This document shows, in pieces, positions 12,301-22,000 of a DNA stretch of 64,000 bases. The translations under genes and the position numbers were made by a program. The stretch covers positions 831,253 to 895,252 of the forward strand of contig CANXME010000202.1 in assembly GCA_948144175.1 (NCBI GenBank). The letters are read 5' to 3'. The notes beneath the pieces are model-generated. The model had not been told where the DNA came from, made no database searches, and was given only the letters and a program-made list of their open reading frames with translations. Each line of letters begins with the position of its first letter. Position 1 is the first letter of the stretch. This DNA is from Closterium sp. NIES-65 (lineage: Eukaryota > Streptophyta > Zygnematophyceae > Desmidiales > Closteriaceae).

Positions 12301-14898
12301 GCCAGCACGGTGCGCAGCAGGTCGAAGGGGTACGACCCCACCCCACCGTGGCCGCCATGCCTCATTAACGGAGAGCTCTGCGCGTTGACTTTTGAGTCGA
12401 CTCAAATGCCATGCTGTGCCTCGTGTGATGCCATGCTGTGCCTCGTGTGATGCCATGCTGTGCCTCGTGTGATGCCATGCTGTGCCTCGTGTGATGCCAT
12501 GCTGTGCCTCGTGTGATGCACGCACCTTGGGTTCGCCTTGTGAGGCGAGCACGGTGCGCAGCAGGTCGAAGGGGTACGACCCCACCGTGGCCGCCATGCC
12601 CGCCACCGACCCGCCCACGAATGACAGCTCCGGTCGCAGCTGCTTGTGGTCCTCTGCCAGGGGGCACACGGGGGCACACGGGGGCACACGAGGCATATGG
12701 AGGGAGACGTGGACGACGGGGATGAAGGGGAGCAGCGGTACGGCCCCACGAATGACAGCTCCGGCCGCAGCTGCTTGTGGTCATCTGCCAGGGGCGGGAA
12801 GCGAGGGGTAGGAAGGAGAAAGGGGGAAGAGGGTATCGCTGGTGTATGAGCGGGGAATTGAAGGGCGGGCGTGAAGGGATATCCTTACCAACGACAGCTG
12901 CAGCTTCCCGGGGTCTTGAAAAAGGGGGGAGGAGAGATAGGGGGAGGGGAAGGTTGTGAGGCATGAGGGGATGACAAAGGGAGAGTATGAGACTGGAGAT
13001 GTCAGTTTCCCTGACAGTCATGGAGAGCGTGGGCATGGGAAGGGGAAGGGGGGCCACATCGCTTGTTTGACGTCCTCACTGCGTTACACAGCGCTTGTTT
13101 GACGTCCTCACTGCGCTACACAGCGCGTGTTTGACGTCCTCACTGCGCTACACAGCGCGTGTTTGACGTCCTCACTGGGCTACACAGCGCTTGTTTGACG
13201 TCCTCACTGCGCTACACAGCGCTTGTTTGACGTCCTCACTGCGCTACACAGCGCGTGTTTGGCGTCCTCACTGCGCTACCCCACCTTTCTCTCACTCGCC
13301 TCCTCACCCGCCGCACAGCCCGCCCTCCACCTCGCCTCCCCTGTTCGCTTGCCACCTGCCCTGTGCGCTCACCTGTGCGGTGTGAGCCGGTCATGAGCGA
13401 TTTGAAGCGGTGGATGACGACGAACTGGATGGCGGTGTAGGGCATCACCAACAGCAGCCCCGGCACCGTGCCCCGCCAGAAGCCCTGCTCTCGGGGGAGA
13501 GAGAGGAACGGGGGAAAACGTGTTGGGAGGGTTGGGGAAACGAGGGAGATAGGGGAGGGGGAGGCAGGGCGAGGTGGGCTCTGGGCGAGGGAGAGGAGAA
13601 AAGTGGAGGCGCGGAGGGACGTGGGTGAACAAGGCTGGGATGAGGGAAGGTGAGACGAGGCATGGCAAGGGGACGGTTGACTGAGCATGGCCGGTGTGCA
13701 CGGCCCGCCACCTGCCAGGCCGCTTCTCCCTGCCTGCAAAGATGCGCCTCTGCCCCTCACTCTTGCTGACAGCAGCTTCCAGCCCATTCAGCACATGCGG
13801 TAAGTTCGGGAACACCTTTGTTCCTCCGCCCACCCTCCCCAGGCACCCTCCCTCACTCCCCCTCTCCCCCTTCCCCACCCATTTTATCACTTCCCAACCG
13901 CCTTCCTCAACCAAAATCCCCTCCCTCCCCATTCCCGCCTCCTCTCCCTACCTCCCTCCCTCCTTTCCCACCGCCCCCCCCTCCTTATCACCTTCCGCCA
14001 TCCCGCTCCACCCTTCATGCATCCATCCCTCCCGAGCCTCTACCCGTTCCTCCCACTGCCTTTTGAGTCGACTCAAAAGTCCATCCCTCCCGAGCCTCTA
14101 CCCGTTCCTCCCACTGCCTGTCTCCCGGCCCCACCGCATTGCGACCAGCCATTCCGCCTATGGCAACCCCACAGCCAGAACCCTGAACCCCAGCTCAGCA
14201 AGCCATCGCCTCCCTCATTCCACTCTCTCGCCTCGGCCCTTCTCCATGCCCCTCCGACATCCCCCCTCCCCGCCCAGCCCCGCGCGCCCACCAGCCCCGC
14301 ACGCACACCTGCACGCCTTCCTCGCGGAGGATCTCCCGCGCGGCCTGCAGCAGCCCCGTGTACTTGGACCGCGACGCCCGCACCGCGCCCGCCGCCGCCG
14401 TCGCCGCCGCGCGCCCAGCTGCGGAGGTGGCGGCGGCGGCGGCATGCGGCGCGTGGATGGGCTCCAGCTGCACCTGCGGGGATCGCGAGGACGGCGGGGT
14501 GAGCGCGGCAGCGGCGTGAGAGATAAGTGCGCGCCCGTTCGGGTAATCGCGGAGAGGAGTCATGGCGAGGCGAGCTGAGCTTCACAGACACGGCAGCTGC
14601 GTTGCAGCAATCGGTGAAAAACGGATCGCGGGGAGGCACTATGCAGCGTGAAGGCATGAGAACGATCCGAAGCACCTGCGAAGACGAAGCGACGAGAGGG
14701 TGCGAGGCATGGCGCGGGAGGCACCTGAAATCGGATCTTGATGACGTCGAGTGGCGACACCACGAGGCGCGCCACCCCGCCCGACACGGCGCCGGCGACG
14801 GCGTCGAGCACGGGGCGAGGCAGCAGGTGCTTCCTCTGCGCCCGCGGCGACGCCGATGCCGCAGATGCAGGCGACTCGGGCTCGCGGAATACTGTCAT
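9387..14898 (-). CDS. Mitochondrial carrier, thiamine-pyrophosphate-carrier type
   Basis: Seven coding exons on the minus strand: 14898-14725, 14473-14309, 13484-13373, 12653-12526, 11429-11277, 10720-10412 and 9614-9387. All introns are GT-AG and phases join, giving 422 residues and a TAA stop. Three carrier repeats are visible, with signatures [11 protein letters not shown] (end of exon 1), [17 protein letters not shown] (exon 4) and [11 protein letters not shown] (exon 6), plus [22 protein letters not shown] (exon 5, first 20 residues most conserved). The segment [13 protein letters not shown] after repeat 3 resembles plant thiamine diphosphate carriers, which import ThDP through the mitochondrial inner membrane; the exact substrate is inferred. 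Extra Ala-rich (exon 2) and Pro/Ser-rich (exon 6) insertions enlarge it beyond the usual 310-340 residues. Introns carry minisatellites and duplicated exon edges. Head-to-head with KIN-1. Confidence 0.9.
9715..9850. repeat. Degenerate GGCAT/CATGGG repeat, carrier intron 6
   Basis: Repeats of GGAGTGGCATGGCATACATG with variants (unit about 28-32 bp, three to four copies) lie just downstream, in gene orientation, of the 10-bp array in the same intron. Probably a related, older expansion. Confidence 0.75.
9951..10375. repeat. 10-bp minisatellite GGCATGGGAG, carrier intron 6
   Basis: About 40 nearly perfect tandem copies of GGCATGGGAG, with variants GGCATGGGGG and GGAAAGGGAG. Because the unit is 10 bp and has no stop, long spurious reading frames exist on both strands ([10 protein letters not shown]-type and [10 protein letters not shown]-type repeats). 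It lies wholly between exon 6 and exon 7 of the carrier gene. Confidence 0.95.
11047..11080. repeat. GGGTG pentamer run, carrier intron 5
   Basis: Five to six copies of GGGTG ending GGGTAAGG, next to the duplicated exon-5 edge at 11089-11146. Confidence 0.8.
11089..11146 (-). pseudogene. Partial duplicate of carrier exon 5 with its splice donor
   Basis: 58 bp nearly identical to 11269-11326, the 3' end of exon 5 plus the start of its GT donor, repeated 180 bp downstream in gene orientation. It retains coding for the [15 protein letters not shown] region. A G-rich minisatellite (11150-11264) fills the space between the two copies. The complete exon with its acceptor exists only at 11277-11429, so this copy is taken as non-functional, though it supplies an alternative donor. 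Confidence 0.85.
11150..11264. repeat. G-rich minisatellite (GGGGGGAT/GGGGGGAC), carrier intron 5
   Basis: Tandem 8-bp units GGGGGGAT and GGGGGGAC, about 13 copies. G6 runs at this spacing could form G-quadruplexes on the plus strand (C-rich on the transcribed gene's sense strand). It is bracketed by the true and the duplicated exon-5 end. Confidence 0.9.
11462..11530. repeat. 15-bp repeat GTTGAGTGAGAAGGG, carrier intron 4
   Basis: Four to five tandem copies, one with AGA in place of GGG, just upstream (gene sense) of exon 5. Confidence 0.85.
11681..11709 (-). repeat. Third copy of the exon-4 donor edge
   Basis: CCTCGTCCCTCACCTTGGGT and the next 9 bases match 12269-12297, i.e. the sequence around the exon-4 splice donor. 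With the copies at 12279 and 12526 this makes three exon-4 3' edges. This copy and the one at 12269 flank the 13-bp satellite. Confidence 0.8.
11717..12262. repeat. 13-bp satellite CATATGCCGCACT, carrier intron 4
   Basis: About 26 almost perfect copies from 11717 to about 12063, then about 13 more degenerate ones carrying CACCC in place of CACTC, then a few with TGATGCCAG. Each unit contains an NdeI-type CATATG. All three plus-strand frames are open, giving repetitive spurious proteins. Confidence 0.95.
12279..12361 (-). pseudogene. Partial duplicate of carrier exon 4, frameshifted
   Basis: Minus-strand copy of the last ~80 bp of exon 4 (the [17 protein letters not shown] part) with a GT donor, 247 bp downstream of the real exon. 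A short insertion (CCCCACC repeated) shifts the frame and the acceptor half is missing, so it is treated as a pseudo-exon. Confidence 0.85.
12391..12406. other. Palindrome TTTGAGTCGACTCAAA, carrier intron 4
   Basis: A perfect 16-bp palindrome centred on a SalI site. The same core recurs at 14060-14079 and, imperfectly, at 20521-20538, all within host-gene introns. Confidence 0.8.
12407..12522. repeat. 22-bp repeat GCCATGCTGTGCCTCGTGTGAT, carrier intron 4
   Basis: Five tandem units ending at the exon-4 donor (12525), so the array directly abuts a splice site and starts right after the palindrome at 12391. Confidence 0.9.
12744..12794 (-). pseudogene. Partial duplicate of exon 4 acceptor edge
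   Basis: 51 bp matching 12614-12664, which carries the exon-4 acceptor and the first codons ([13 protein letters not shown]). It sits 130 bp upstream of the real exon in gene sense. Only the 5' part of the exon is copied. Exon 4 is therefore flanked on both sides by copies of its own edges. Confidence 0.85.
13060..13276. repeat. 32-bp minisatellite, carrier intron 3
   Basis: Seven copies of a unit beginning GCTTGTTTGACGTCCTCACT and ending GCGCTACACAGC, with few substitutions (GCGTG for GCTTG in some units). Confidence 0.93.
14022..14118. repeat. 39-bp direct repeat flanking a perfect palindrome
   Basis: The 39 bp at 14022-14060 (TCCATCCCTCCCGAGCCTCT onward) recur exactly at 14080-14118. Between them sit 19 bp, so that 14060-14079 reads as the 20-bp perfect palindrome CTTTTGAGTCGACTCAAAAG. 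In carrier intron 2. The arrangement resembles an insertion with target duplication or a tandem duplication with filler. Confidence 0.88.
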
Positions 14899-15444
14899 AG
14901 CTGTGATGGGAGCGGTGGGAGTCAGTGTGTGTTCGCGGCACGCTGGCGCGCTCAGCCTACAACTGGATGCATGGCGTAACGACCTCACGAGCACACCAAC
15001 GTACGTGAGCCTTATCACTAGCGCACAATGAAACTTCCGTCCTACTAAAGCGGAGAGAGATATTTACGCCAGTTCGTCGGAGCAACAAAACAAATATCTA
15101 GGCCTTCCGGGTTTGTCCCAAGGTATTTGCAACCAATCAAAATGAATTGCGGGCCTCTCAACTAGTTGCCGATCTGATCGGCATTTTTGCCTTCGTCCTT
15201 GCGATTGCGATTGTGGTATCTCGTTCTCCACCGCTGTCGTGCGTGTTCGCGACATGTTCGGTCATCATGGTAACCAGTTTCCCGCGCACACACCCAAAGG
15301 AATGAACGAAGATGGAATTTCAAGTATGCAAAAACTCCCGACATTCATCAAACCACCTTGCTAACCTTGCAAATCTAGCTTGCCTTCACCTGCTTTCCTC
15401 CAAGCAAGTCGCAGTGCTCCAACGCGTCAACTCCTACAGCGACC
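14899..15444. promoter_or_regulatory. Divergent intergenic region between carrier and KIN-1
   Basis: 546 bp separate the two divergently oriented start codons, so both promoters must lie here or overlap transcribed leaders. No clear TATA box was recognised. It is more AT-rich than the flanking exons and free of tandem repeats, unlike the carrier introns. Confidence 0.55.
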
Positions 15445-18229
15445 ATGGCAAACGTCACCGTATGCGTCAGGTTCCGGCCCCAGGTGAGTGCGAAGCGAAT
15501 GAGCCCGTTGAGGCACGGCGCCTGTTGAAGCGACTAATGTGCTTTGTGGGGGTGACCAGAACAAGATCGAGCTGCACGAAGGCGGGTTGATCTGCGTCGA
15601 GAAGAACTGCGACCAATCCTTCTACTTGAAGGCACGCTGGCCGTCACATCGTTTTGTTTGTTTGTTCGTCCCTGCTACGGGAAGCGTCTAACGCAGCGCG
15701 AATTCCAGGATGAGAAGGAGGAGAAGACGCTGTTCACGTTCGACCGGACCTTCTACCAGGACTCGTCGCAGCAGGAAGTCTTCAGCTACGTCGCACTGCC
15801 CGTCGTGCAGGGTACGATGAATCGCCACGATCGCACGACGCCGCTTGACTTTTCCCCGCTAAAAGAACTGTCGCTTGGTGACCTGCAGATGCTCTTTCGG
15901 CAATCAACGGCACAGTGCTCGCGTATGGTCAGGTATGGCCGATTCAGCTCATCGATTCATGGCTCGTCGTACTAACTCGCCACCGTCCTCGCAGACCGGA
16001 GCGGGCAAGACGCACACGATGGAGGTGAGCACCGCCTCGCTCGCCGCATCACCCCGCTGCTTTGCGCGCCGAGCCTGACGGCGATCTGTGTGTGCGCAGG
16101 GGCCCAACATGCTCATCGACGACCCCGAGAGTTCCGGCATTCTCCCACGCGTCGCCAAGGAGATCTTCGTCCGCATCAATGCGTCGGACGCCCCCAGCGA
16201 ATACAAAGTCGCTCTCTCTGTGGTAAAGCTTCAGGTTCAGAGTAATTGTCGATTTTGGTCTCAGGCCTGACACACGCTGACGGCACGATTTCGGCAGGTT
16301 GAGATTTACATGGAGCGGATCAGGTAAACTCCTTGTGCAAATCAACAGGTCGAAGCACGTTGAGTCTGACCCTCCTCTTGCGTATTTTTGTTTCTGCCAC
16401 GGAAGCATTTCTGTTTTTAGCATCCTTGATGTGTTGCAATTCGAGCAGGGACCTCTACGATGTGTCAAAGGACAACCTGGTGGTGAAGGAGGACCAAACC
16501 CGAGGGATCTCCATTGCCGGCGTCACCGAGGTGAGCCTGCCTAGTATGGTGGTGACTCTCCTGTTGTGCTCATTGCTGTGCGTGCAGTAGTTTCACACGT
16601 TCATGCATGTGTTCGGTGCATTCTGCAGATATATGTTGAGGGCGAGAAGGAAATGCTTCAGCTTCTTGAGGTACGCTGTTCTCTGACTTTCTGCATTCGT
16701 TCGTTGGATGCCCACATAAGTTTACTGACTCTTTTCTTTCAGGCTGCAATCAAGAATCGGGCTGTTGGGGCCACCAGTAAGTGTCTTATGTCATCCTGTG
16801 GTTCTTATTGCTTGGTGTTGCTTGCAAGATTTTGATCCTCAAGTTACCGTTTTCTTTGCAGACATGAATCAGGGTAGCAGCCGCAGCCACTGCATGTTTC
16901 TTCTGACAATCCAACGAACCTCTGCGGATGGGAGCAGGTGTGGTAGTAAGAACTTCTTTTTTTACTTCTGCTGGCCGTCCATTTGTGCTCATCAGCAAAT
17001 GTCTTTGGCAGCTCGCAAGTTGGGAAGATCTACCTTGTGGATTTGGCTGGCTCGGAGAAGGTTGAAAAGACAGGGGCGGAAGGACGACTGCTTGATGAGG
17101 CCAAGATGATCAACAAATCACTCTCTGCCTTGGGGAATGTCATTAATGCCCTCACATCCGGTGGGGTTTCATTCTTCTTATCCTGATTCCTGTCGTGTGC
17201 TGTAAAACTGAGGTTGAGAAACGCTGCAGATAAGGCGTCGCACATCCCCTATCGTGACTCCAAGCTCACTCGGATTTTGCAAGAATCGCTGGTGAGTCGA
17301 GCTGCATGTGAGTTGCCGCTTAAGTGGAGGCAACGGCTGAAGCATAATAAAACACTTCATTTGTCAATGCAGGGTGGAAATTCACGTACAACTTTACTCT
17401 GCTGCTGCTCCCCTTCCACTTACAACTATGCAGAATCCGTATCTACTGTCCGCTTCGGGTTAAGGTAGCAGTTTCAGACCACTTGATTTTGCATGCCGGC
17501 TTGCTTGACTGGCTCTCACGTGCACCCAATGCCAGGGCGAAGCAAATCAAGAATAAGCCTGTCGCCAATAGAGAGGTGGGGCGTGGGGAACTCCAGCGGC
17601 GCTTGCAGGATTCAGAGCTGGAGTGCGAGTTGCTGAGGCAGCACATTCAGACCCTCACCCTGGCCATTCAAAGGCTTCCTGGTGGAGGTTTGTCAACATA
17701 GAGCTTGCAGGATGGGCAGCAGCCTTGCAGTTCGTTTGGTAACCCTCTTTGCTGTCCATGCAGGTGAGGTTCTGAAGGACGTTGGCGATCCAATCGGCGA
17801 AAAAACTTCAGGATCCAATTGCATGAAGGTGCGTTTCTTAAAAAACCACCTTGGTGTTTATGATTCCTGCTTGTATGTTAACTCGTTTGATGTTCCGCAG
17901 GGAAGCCAAATGCTTGCTGCGTGCATTGAGGGGCTGCATGGCCTTCTTTCCAGTGAGGGCATGGCTCTGGCGTCTGAGCTACCCACCATTGAAGACATGA
18001 GTGACATTCCAAAGCTGCTGCCTGCTGTGGTGGAGAAACACCTCTCTAGTCAGTCCAGTGAGGGAAACGATGAGAAGGATTTGAAGTATCTTGAAGAGGC
18101 GATGGATGATATGGCTGCCCGTCTCAAGAAGGTGAGGAACTTGGTTGATGCGCCTGATCGTTCTTTCCAGATTTATATCGTCTTAATTTGCAATCGATTG
18201 TGCAGCTGGAAGCCAAGATTGCAAGATAG
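15445..18229 (+). CDS. Kinesin-1 family motor (KIN-1 / kinesin heavy chain type)
   Basis: Eighteen exons: 15445-15483, 15560-15631, 15709-15811, 15889-15932, 15995-16024, 16100-16222, 16298-16323, 16449-16530, 16629-16670, 16743-16776, 16862-16945, 16996-17160, 17230-17291, 17373-17464, 17536-17687, 17764-17828, 17901-18131 and 18206-18229, giving 489 residues and TAG stop. The N-terminal motor holds VCVRFRP, the P-loop [12 protein letters not shown], switch I SSRSH, switch [11 protein letters not shown] and [13 protein letters not shown], so ATPase-driven microtubule motility is expected. A short tail with a predicted coiled segment at the end follows; the protein is shorter than animal kinesin-1 and matches the compact plant KIN-1 type, linked in land plants to meiosis and gametophyte development. 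Intron 2 uses a GC donor. The junction of exons 11/12 is ambiguous: an alternative donor at 16938 with an acceptor at 17010 also keeps frame. Confidence 0.92.
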
Positions 18230-19046
18230 CACTGCTTTGACCACCATTTCTCTATGCTAGCATGTGCTGTGTGCACATTGGGATGGCTGCTTCGGAGGTT
18301 TGGGATGCAGGAAAAGTTCAGCTAGGTAGTGAGAATTTTGCAGCACATAATCTACCCATCTCCTGGTGGTGTTCTCTTGCACCATGTGTATTACTACTTC
18401 CCATCCATTGACATTAAGATGACCTTAACACTAAGCTAGGGCTGGTTATATTCTATGCTGTGCTTGCTCTGACCTCTTGTATTGCGATTTGCTGTTTGAG
18501 GGATGGAAAAACTGTGCTTGTATTCTACTCGGACATCCTTGTATCGAGTAATTTAGGGGGCTTTGGACAGTTCTCTATATCCTCGTTTCGTGCCTTCTGC
18601 GGTCTGACGGAAAAACAATTCCAAGGGGTGAATGAAGTGCCGCACAAATGGACGTGCCTAGGCGATTGCTCAACGACTGCCCGTTGCCCAAAAATCGTTG
18701 CTCGAAACGCATTCCAGACACCCGCCCAAACCGGAGCCGCACCCCTGCTCCCTGTTGAGTGACGCATGCTGGAGGAAAGGCGGTTAGGCCTGGTTGAGTT
18801 CGTTACATCTGGGTAGCAGCTGGGTTGGCCGACACTGCACTCACTTCATGCGGCATTTTCGATTCCCCCCCACCTCCTCCGTCCATCTCTTCGGACAAAC
18901 TCTCACCTTCCCAGCGATAGCCCATTTCCGCAATTCGATCAGTTGTGTTTAGAAGTCAAGCCAGCTTCCTAGCTTCCTGCGAGTAATCTCCATTAACGTC
19001 TGGAACTAACAGGATCTGCGTAACCAGTGCCGTAGAGACTTATCGC
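18230..19046. other. Intergenic: KIN-1 3' UTR and next promoter
   Basis: No convincing gene. A 100-codon open frame at 18460-18762 has no recognisable motif and lies where the KIN-1 3' UTR is expected. No tandem repeats. The promoter and leader of the secreted-protein gene must fall in the last few hundred bases. Confidence 0.5.
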
Positions 19047-22000
19047 ATGGCGCGTTTCTCGCTGATATATGCTGCCATGTTTACTCTAGCTGTAGCGGTG
19101 ACGGTGACGCTACCACTTTGCGAATGCGCCGAACCCTCTCGGAGGTAAGGTTCTGCTCTCGACGCAAACAAATGCCATGAGAAGTAGGTCGCCGAAACTC
19201 AGAAACCTGAAACCAGCGAGCACAGGAGAATTATCATGGGGGTGGTGGATCAATCAAATTTGGGAAGGCGAACCTCCTCTACTCAGTGTCAGTAAATTCA
19301 CCTCACCAAATACTCGCTAAGTAGCATACTCAAGGAGAGCGAAGAGGGTAACGTGGCTGCCTTCACACCTCGCTGCGCCTCCCCTCATTCCCCGCCGCGC
19401 CTCCTCTCACACCTCGCCGCCCTCCCCTCGCACGCCTCCCCTCACACCTCGCCGCGCCTCCCCTCCCGCGCCTCCCCTCACGCCTCTCCGCGCCTTCCCT
19501 CGCGCTCACACTTCGCCGCGCCTCCCATCGCATCTCACCGCGCCTCCCCTCGCATCTCACCGCGCCTCCCCTCGCATCTCACCGCCCTCCTTGCTCGTGG
19601 CCAGCAGCCGTCCACTCCCTCAACCAACTCCTCGCCCATCTCACATACTGCTCACCTTGACCTCTCACGTTCGGCGTGTCCGCCCTCTCACGTTTGGCGG
19701 GGCCGCCATCTAACCTCGCGGGACCCGCCACTCTCACTCTCGCCGCGCCTGTCTTCTCACACTCTCCGCCCTTTCCCTTCGCACGGCGAATCTTTGCCCC
19801 CACTTTTACCCCCGGCACAACCTCAGTCTCCCCCAGCCTCCGCTCAGTTTCCCCACCTCTGCTTCCCCTACTTTTTCCTTCTGCCTCCCCTCAATTCCCC
19901 CCCCTGCTTTCCCACACTTCACCCCCTGTTTGCGCTCAGAATTTCCGCAACCTCCACTCAGATTCCCCCCTGCTTCCCCTCACTTCCCCCCCCTGCTCCC
20001 CCTCATTCTCCCCTCTGCTTCCCCCCATTCCCGCCCCTGCTTACCCTCACTTTCCCCCCAGCCTTCACTCAGCTTCCATTCTGCCCTCAGTTTCCCCCTG
20101 CACTTATCCCCACTCATACGCTCCGTCATCCCCCTGCGTACCCTCGCTTTCCTCTGTTTCCACTGTCCCTGTCTGGGCCTTCGCCACCTTCCCTCTTCCT
20201 TTCTCCCTTGTTTCCTCCTTCCCTATATACCTCCTCTCTCATTTCCCCACTTCTCTGTCCGCTTGTCCTACCACAACCACCTTCTTCTTTATCCCACCCC
20301 TTTGTCGCATTCTCTCCCTCTCTACTTATTTGACTCTCAAATCTCTCCCCTTACGCGTCTCCCGTTCCTTTCCCCCATGCGCGCGTGGCAGCGTCGCCAT
20401 AACGCCCGCCAGCAACGCTGCCCGCGCCACCTACCGCAGCGAGATATTCCAGGCTGACGTCAGCATAGTGGTGGACGAAAAGTCCATTCTGTTTCAGGTG
20501 AGCACACGCGCATCCTTCCCTTTTGACTCGACTCGAAAGTCGTCACATTCCCATCCCTCACGGGCACGCCTCTCGCCCAGCTGCGTCATTGCGGTTGTGT
20601 GGCGTTGAACTTCGACTGGCATCCCCTCTGCCCGCCCTTGATTCACCCCGCTGCCTGCCAGGCGAGCCCCCCGCCCAACTTCAAGGACCTCTTCGCCTAC
20701 ACCAACCCCGCCTACGAGTCCTTCCCGCTCCCGCCTGGTGCGTATGCCCCGCATGCTCGCCCATACAGCACGCAGTGCCACATGGAACGCATGACCGTCC
20801 ATAGAACGTGTCCAAGCTGCCTGTCGCGCGCTGTATCGCACGTGTCGCATGCAGCCACACCAGAACATGTCGATGCTATCGCTGCCGTAGGATTTACACG
20901 CGGAGCACGCCTGTGTGGGGTGGGGTGTGCGGCGTGGCAGGTTCGCCCAAGACGGTGTTCAACCACGTGGGTCTCATGTACAACCCCTTCGGCGCTCTGC
21001 CCTTCCTCGCTGGTAACCACTGCTCGCGCCTCCTTCCTTCCCTGTTGCCCAATTTCCTTTCCCTTCTGCTCCTGTTGCAAATCACTCGCATCTCACGCCA
21101 CTCGCATCTCACGCCACTCGCATCTCACGCCACTCGCATCTCCCGCCACTCGCATCCCCTCGCCCCGCACACTCGAGTCTGCCACGCCTCGCAGCCTGAA
21201 ACTCAACCTTGCATTTCTGTTCTCTCAATTTCTCTCCCACCTCCCACTTCCCTCGCCTTCCCTCCTCCTTTCTCGCACCTCACCTCGGCGCTATGGCTGG
21301 CTGTGCGGGGAGCAGGGCAGGAGGACCCAACGCCGGTGAACGGCACGCACGCAGTGAACGAAACATGCCTGTCGTGCTTCCTCTTCATCACCTTTTTCCA
21401 CGTCGACCCCTCACTCGTCAACACCACGGGCGCCGGCTGTGCCTTCAACGACAACGGCTTCTGCAGCGTCACCAAGGGCACGCCCATCTTTCAGCCGCCC
21501 AGCAAGGACCTGCTGGGCGGCAGCTTTGCCACGTCATCGGGCACCATGTACAAGAGCCGCCCGCTGCTCTCGCCCTTTGGATCCAAGCTTCTCGCGAAAT
21601 CCGTCCTCACCCCGCTGTGAGTTGTCATGCCTGCACTGTATGCCATCACTCCGCTGTATGCCATCACTCCGCTGTATGCCATCACTCCGCTGTATGCCAT
21701 CACTCCGCTGTATGCCATCACTCCGCTGTATGCCATCACTCCGCTGTATGCCATCACTCCGCTGCATGTCATCACTCCGCTGTATGCCATCCTTATCCCG
21801 CTCTGAAATCATCCCACGTCTCCCATTCCGCCCTCTCGCTGCCTCCAACGCCCCGTTCCCAGCCTCGCTCCCCCAATCCCCCACCCCGCGTGCCCCCGCT
21901 CTCACACGCCAATCCCCTACTGCTCCTCTCCAATCATCCGTGCCGCTCATTCCTCCCAACCTCCCCCACCCGCGCCCTCTTCCCCCACCCGCGGCCCCTT

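Noticed and set aside
11527-12450. Plus-strand open frame of 307 codons made of [13 protein letters not shown] repeats
   Set aside because: Translation of the 13-bp satellite in intron 4; no promoter, domain or conserved end.
13731-13802. Possible extra exon between carrier exons 2 and 3, with a plus-strand GTAAGT at 13801
   Set aside because: Carrier exons 2 and 3 join in phase without it, and the donor-like site is on the opposite strand; no partner exon was found.
18460-18762. 100-codon open frame after KIN-1
   Set aside because: No motif or splice context, and lies in the expected 3' UTR.
21637-21795. CRISPR-like regular repeats
   Set aside because: Head-to-tail minisatellites without unique spacers, in introns of a eukaryotic gene.
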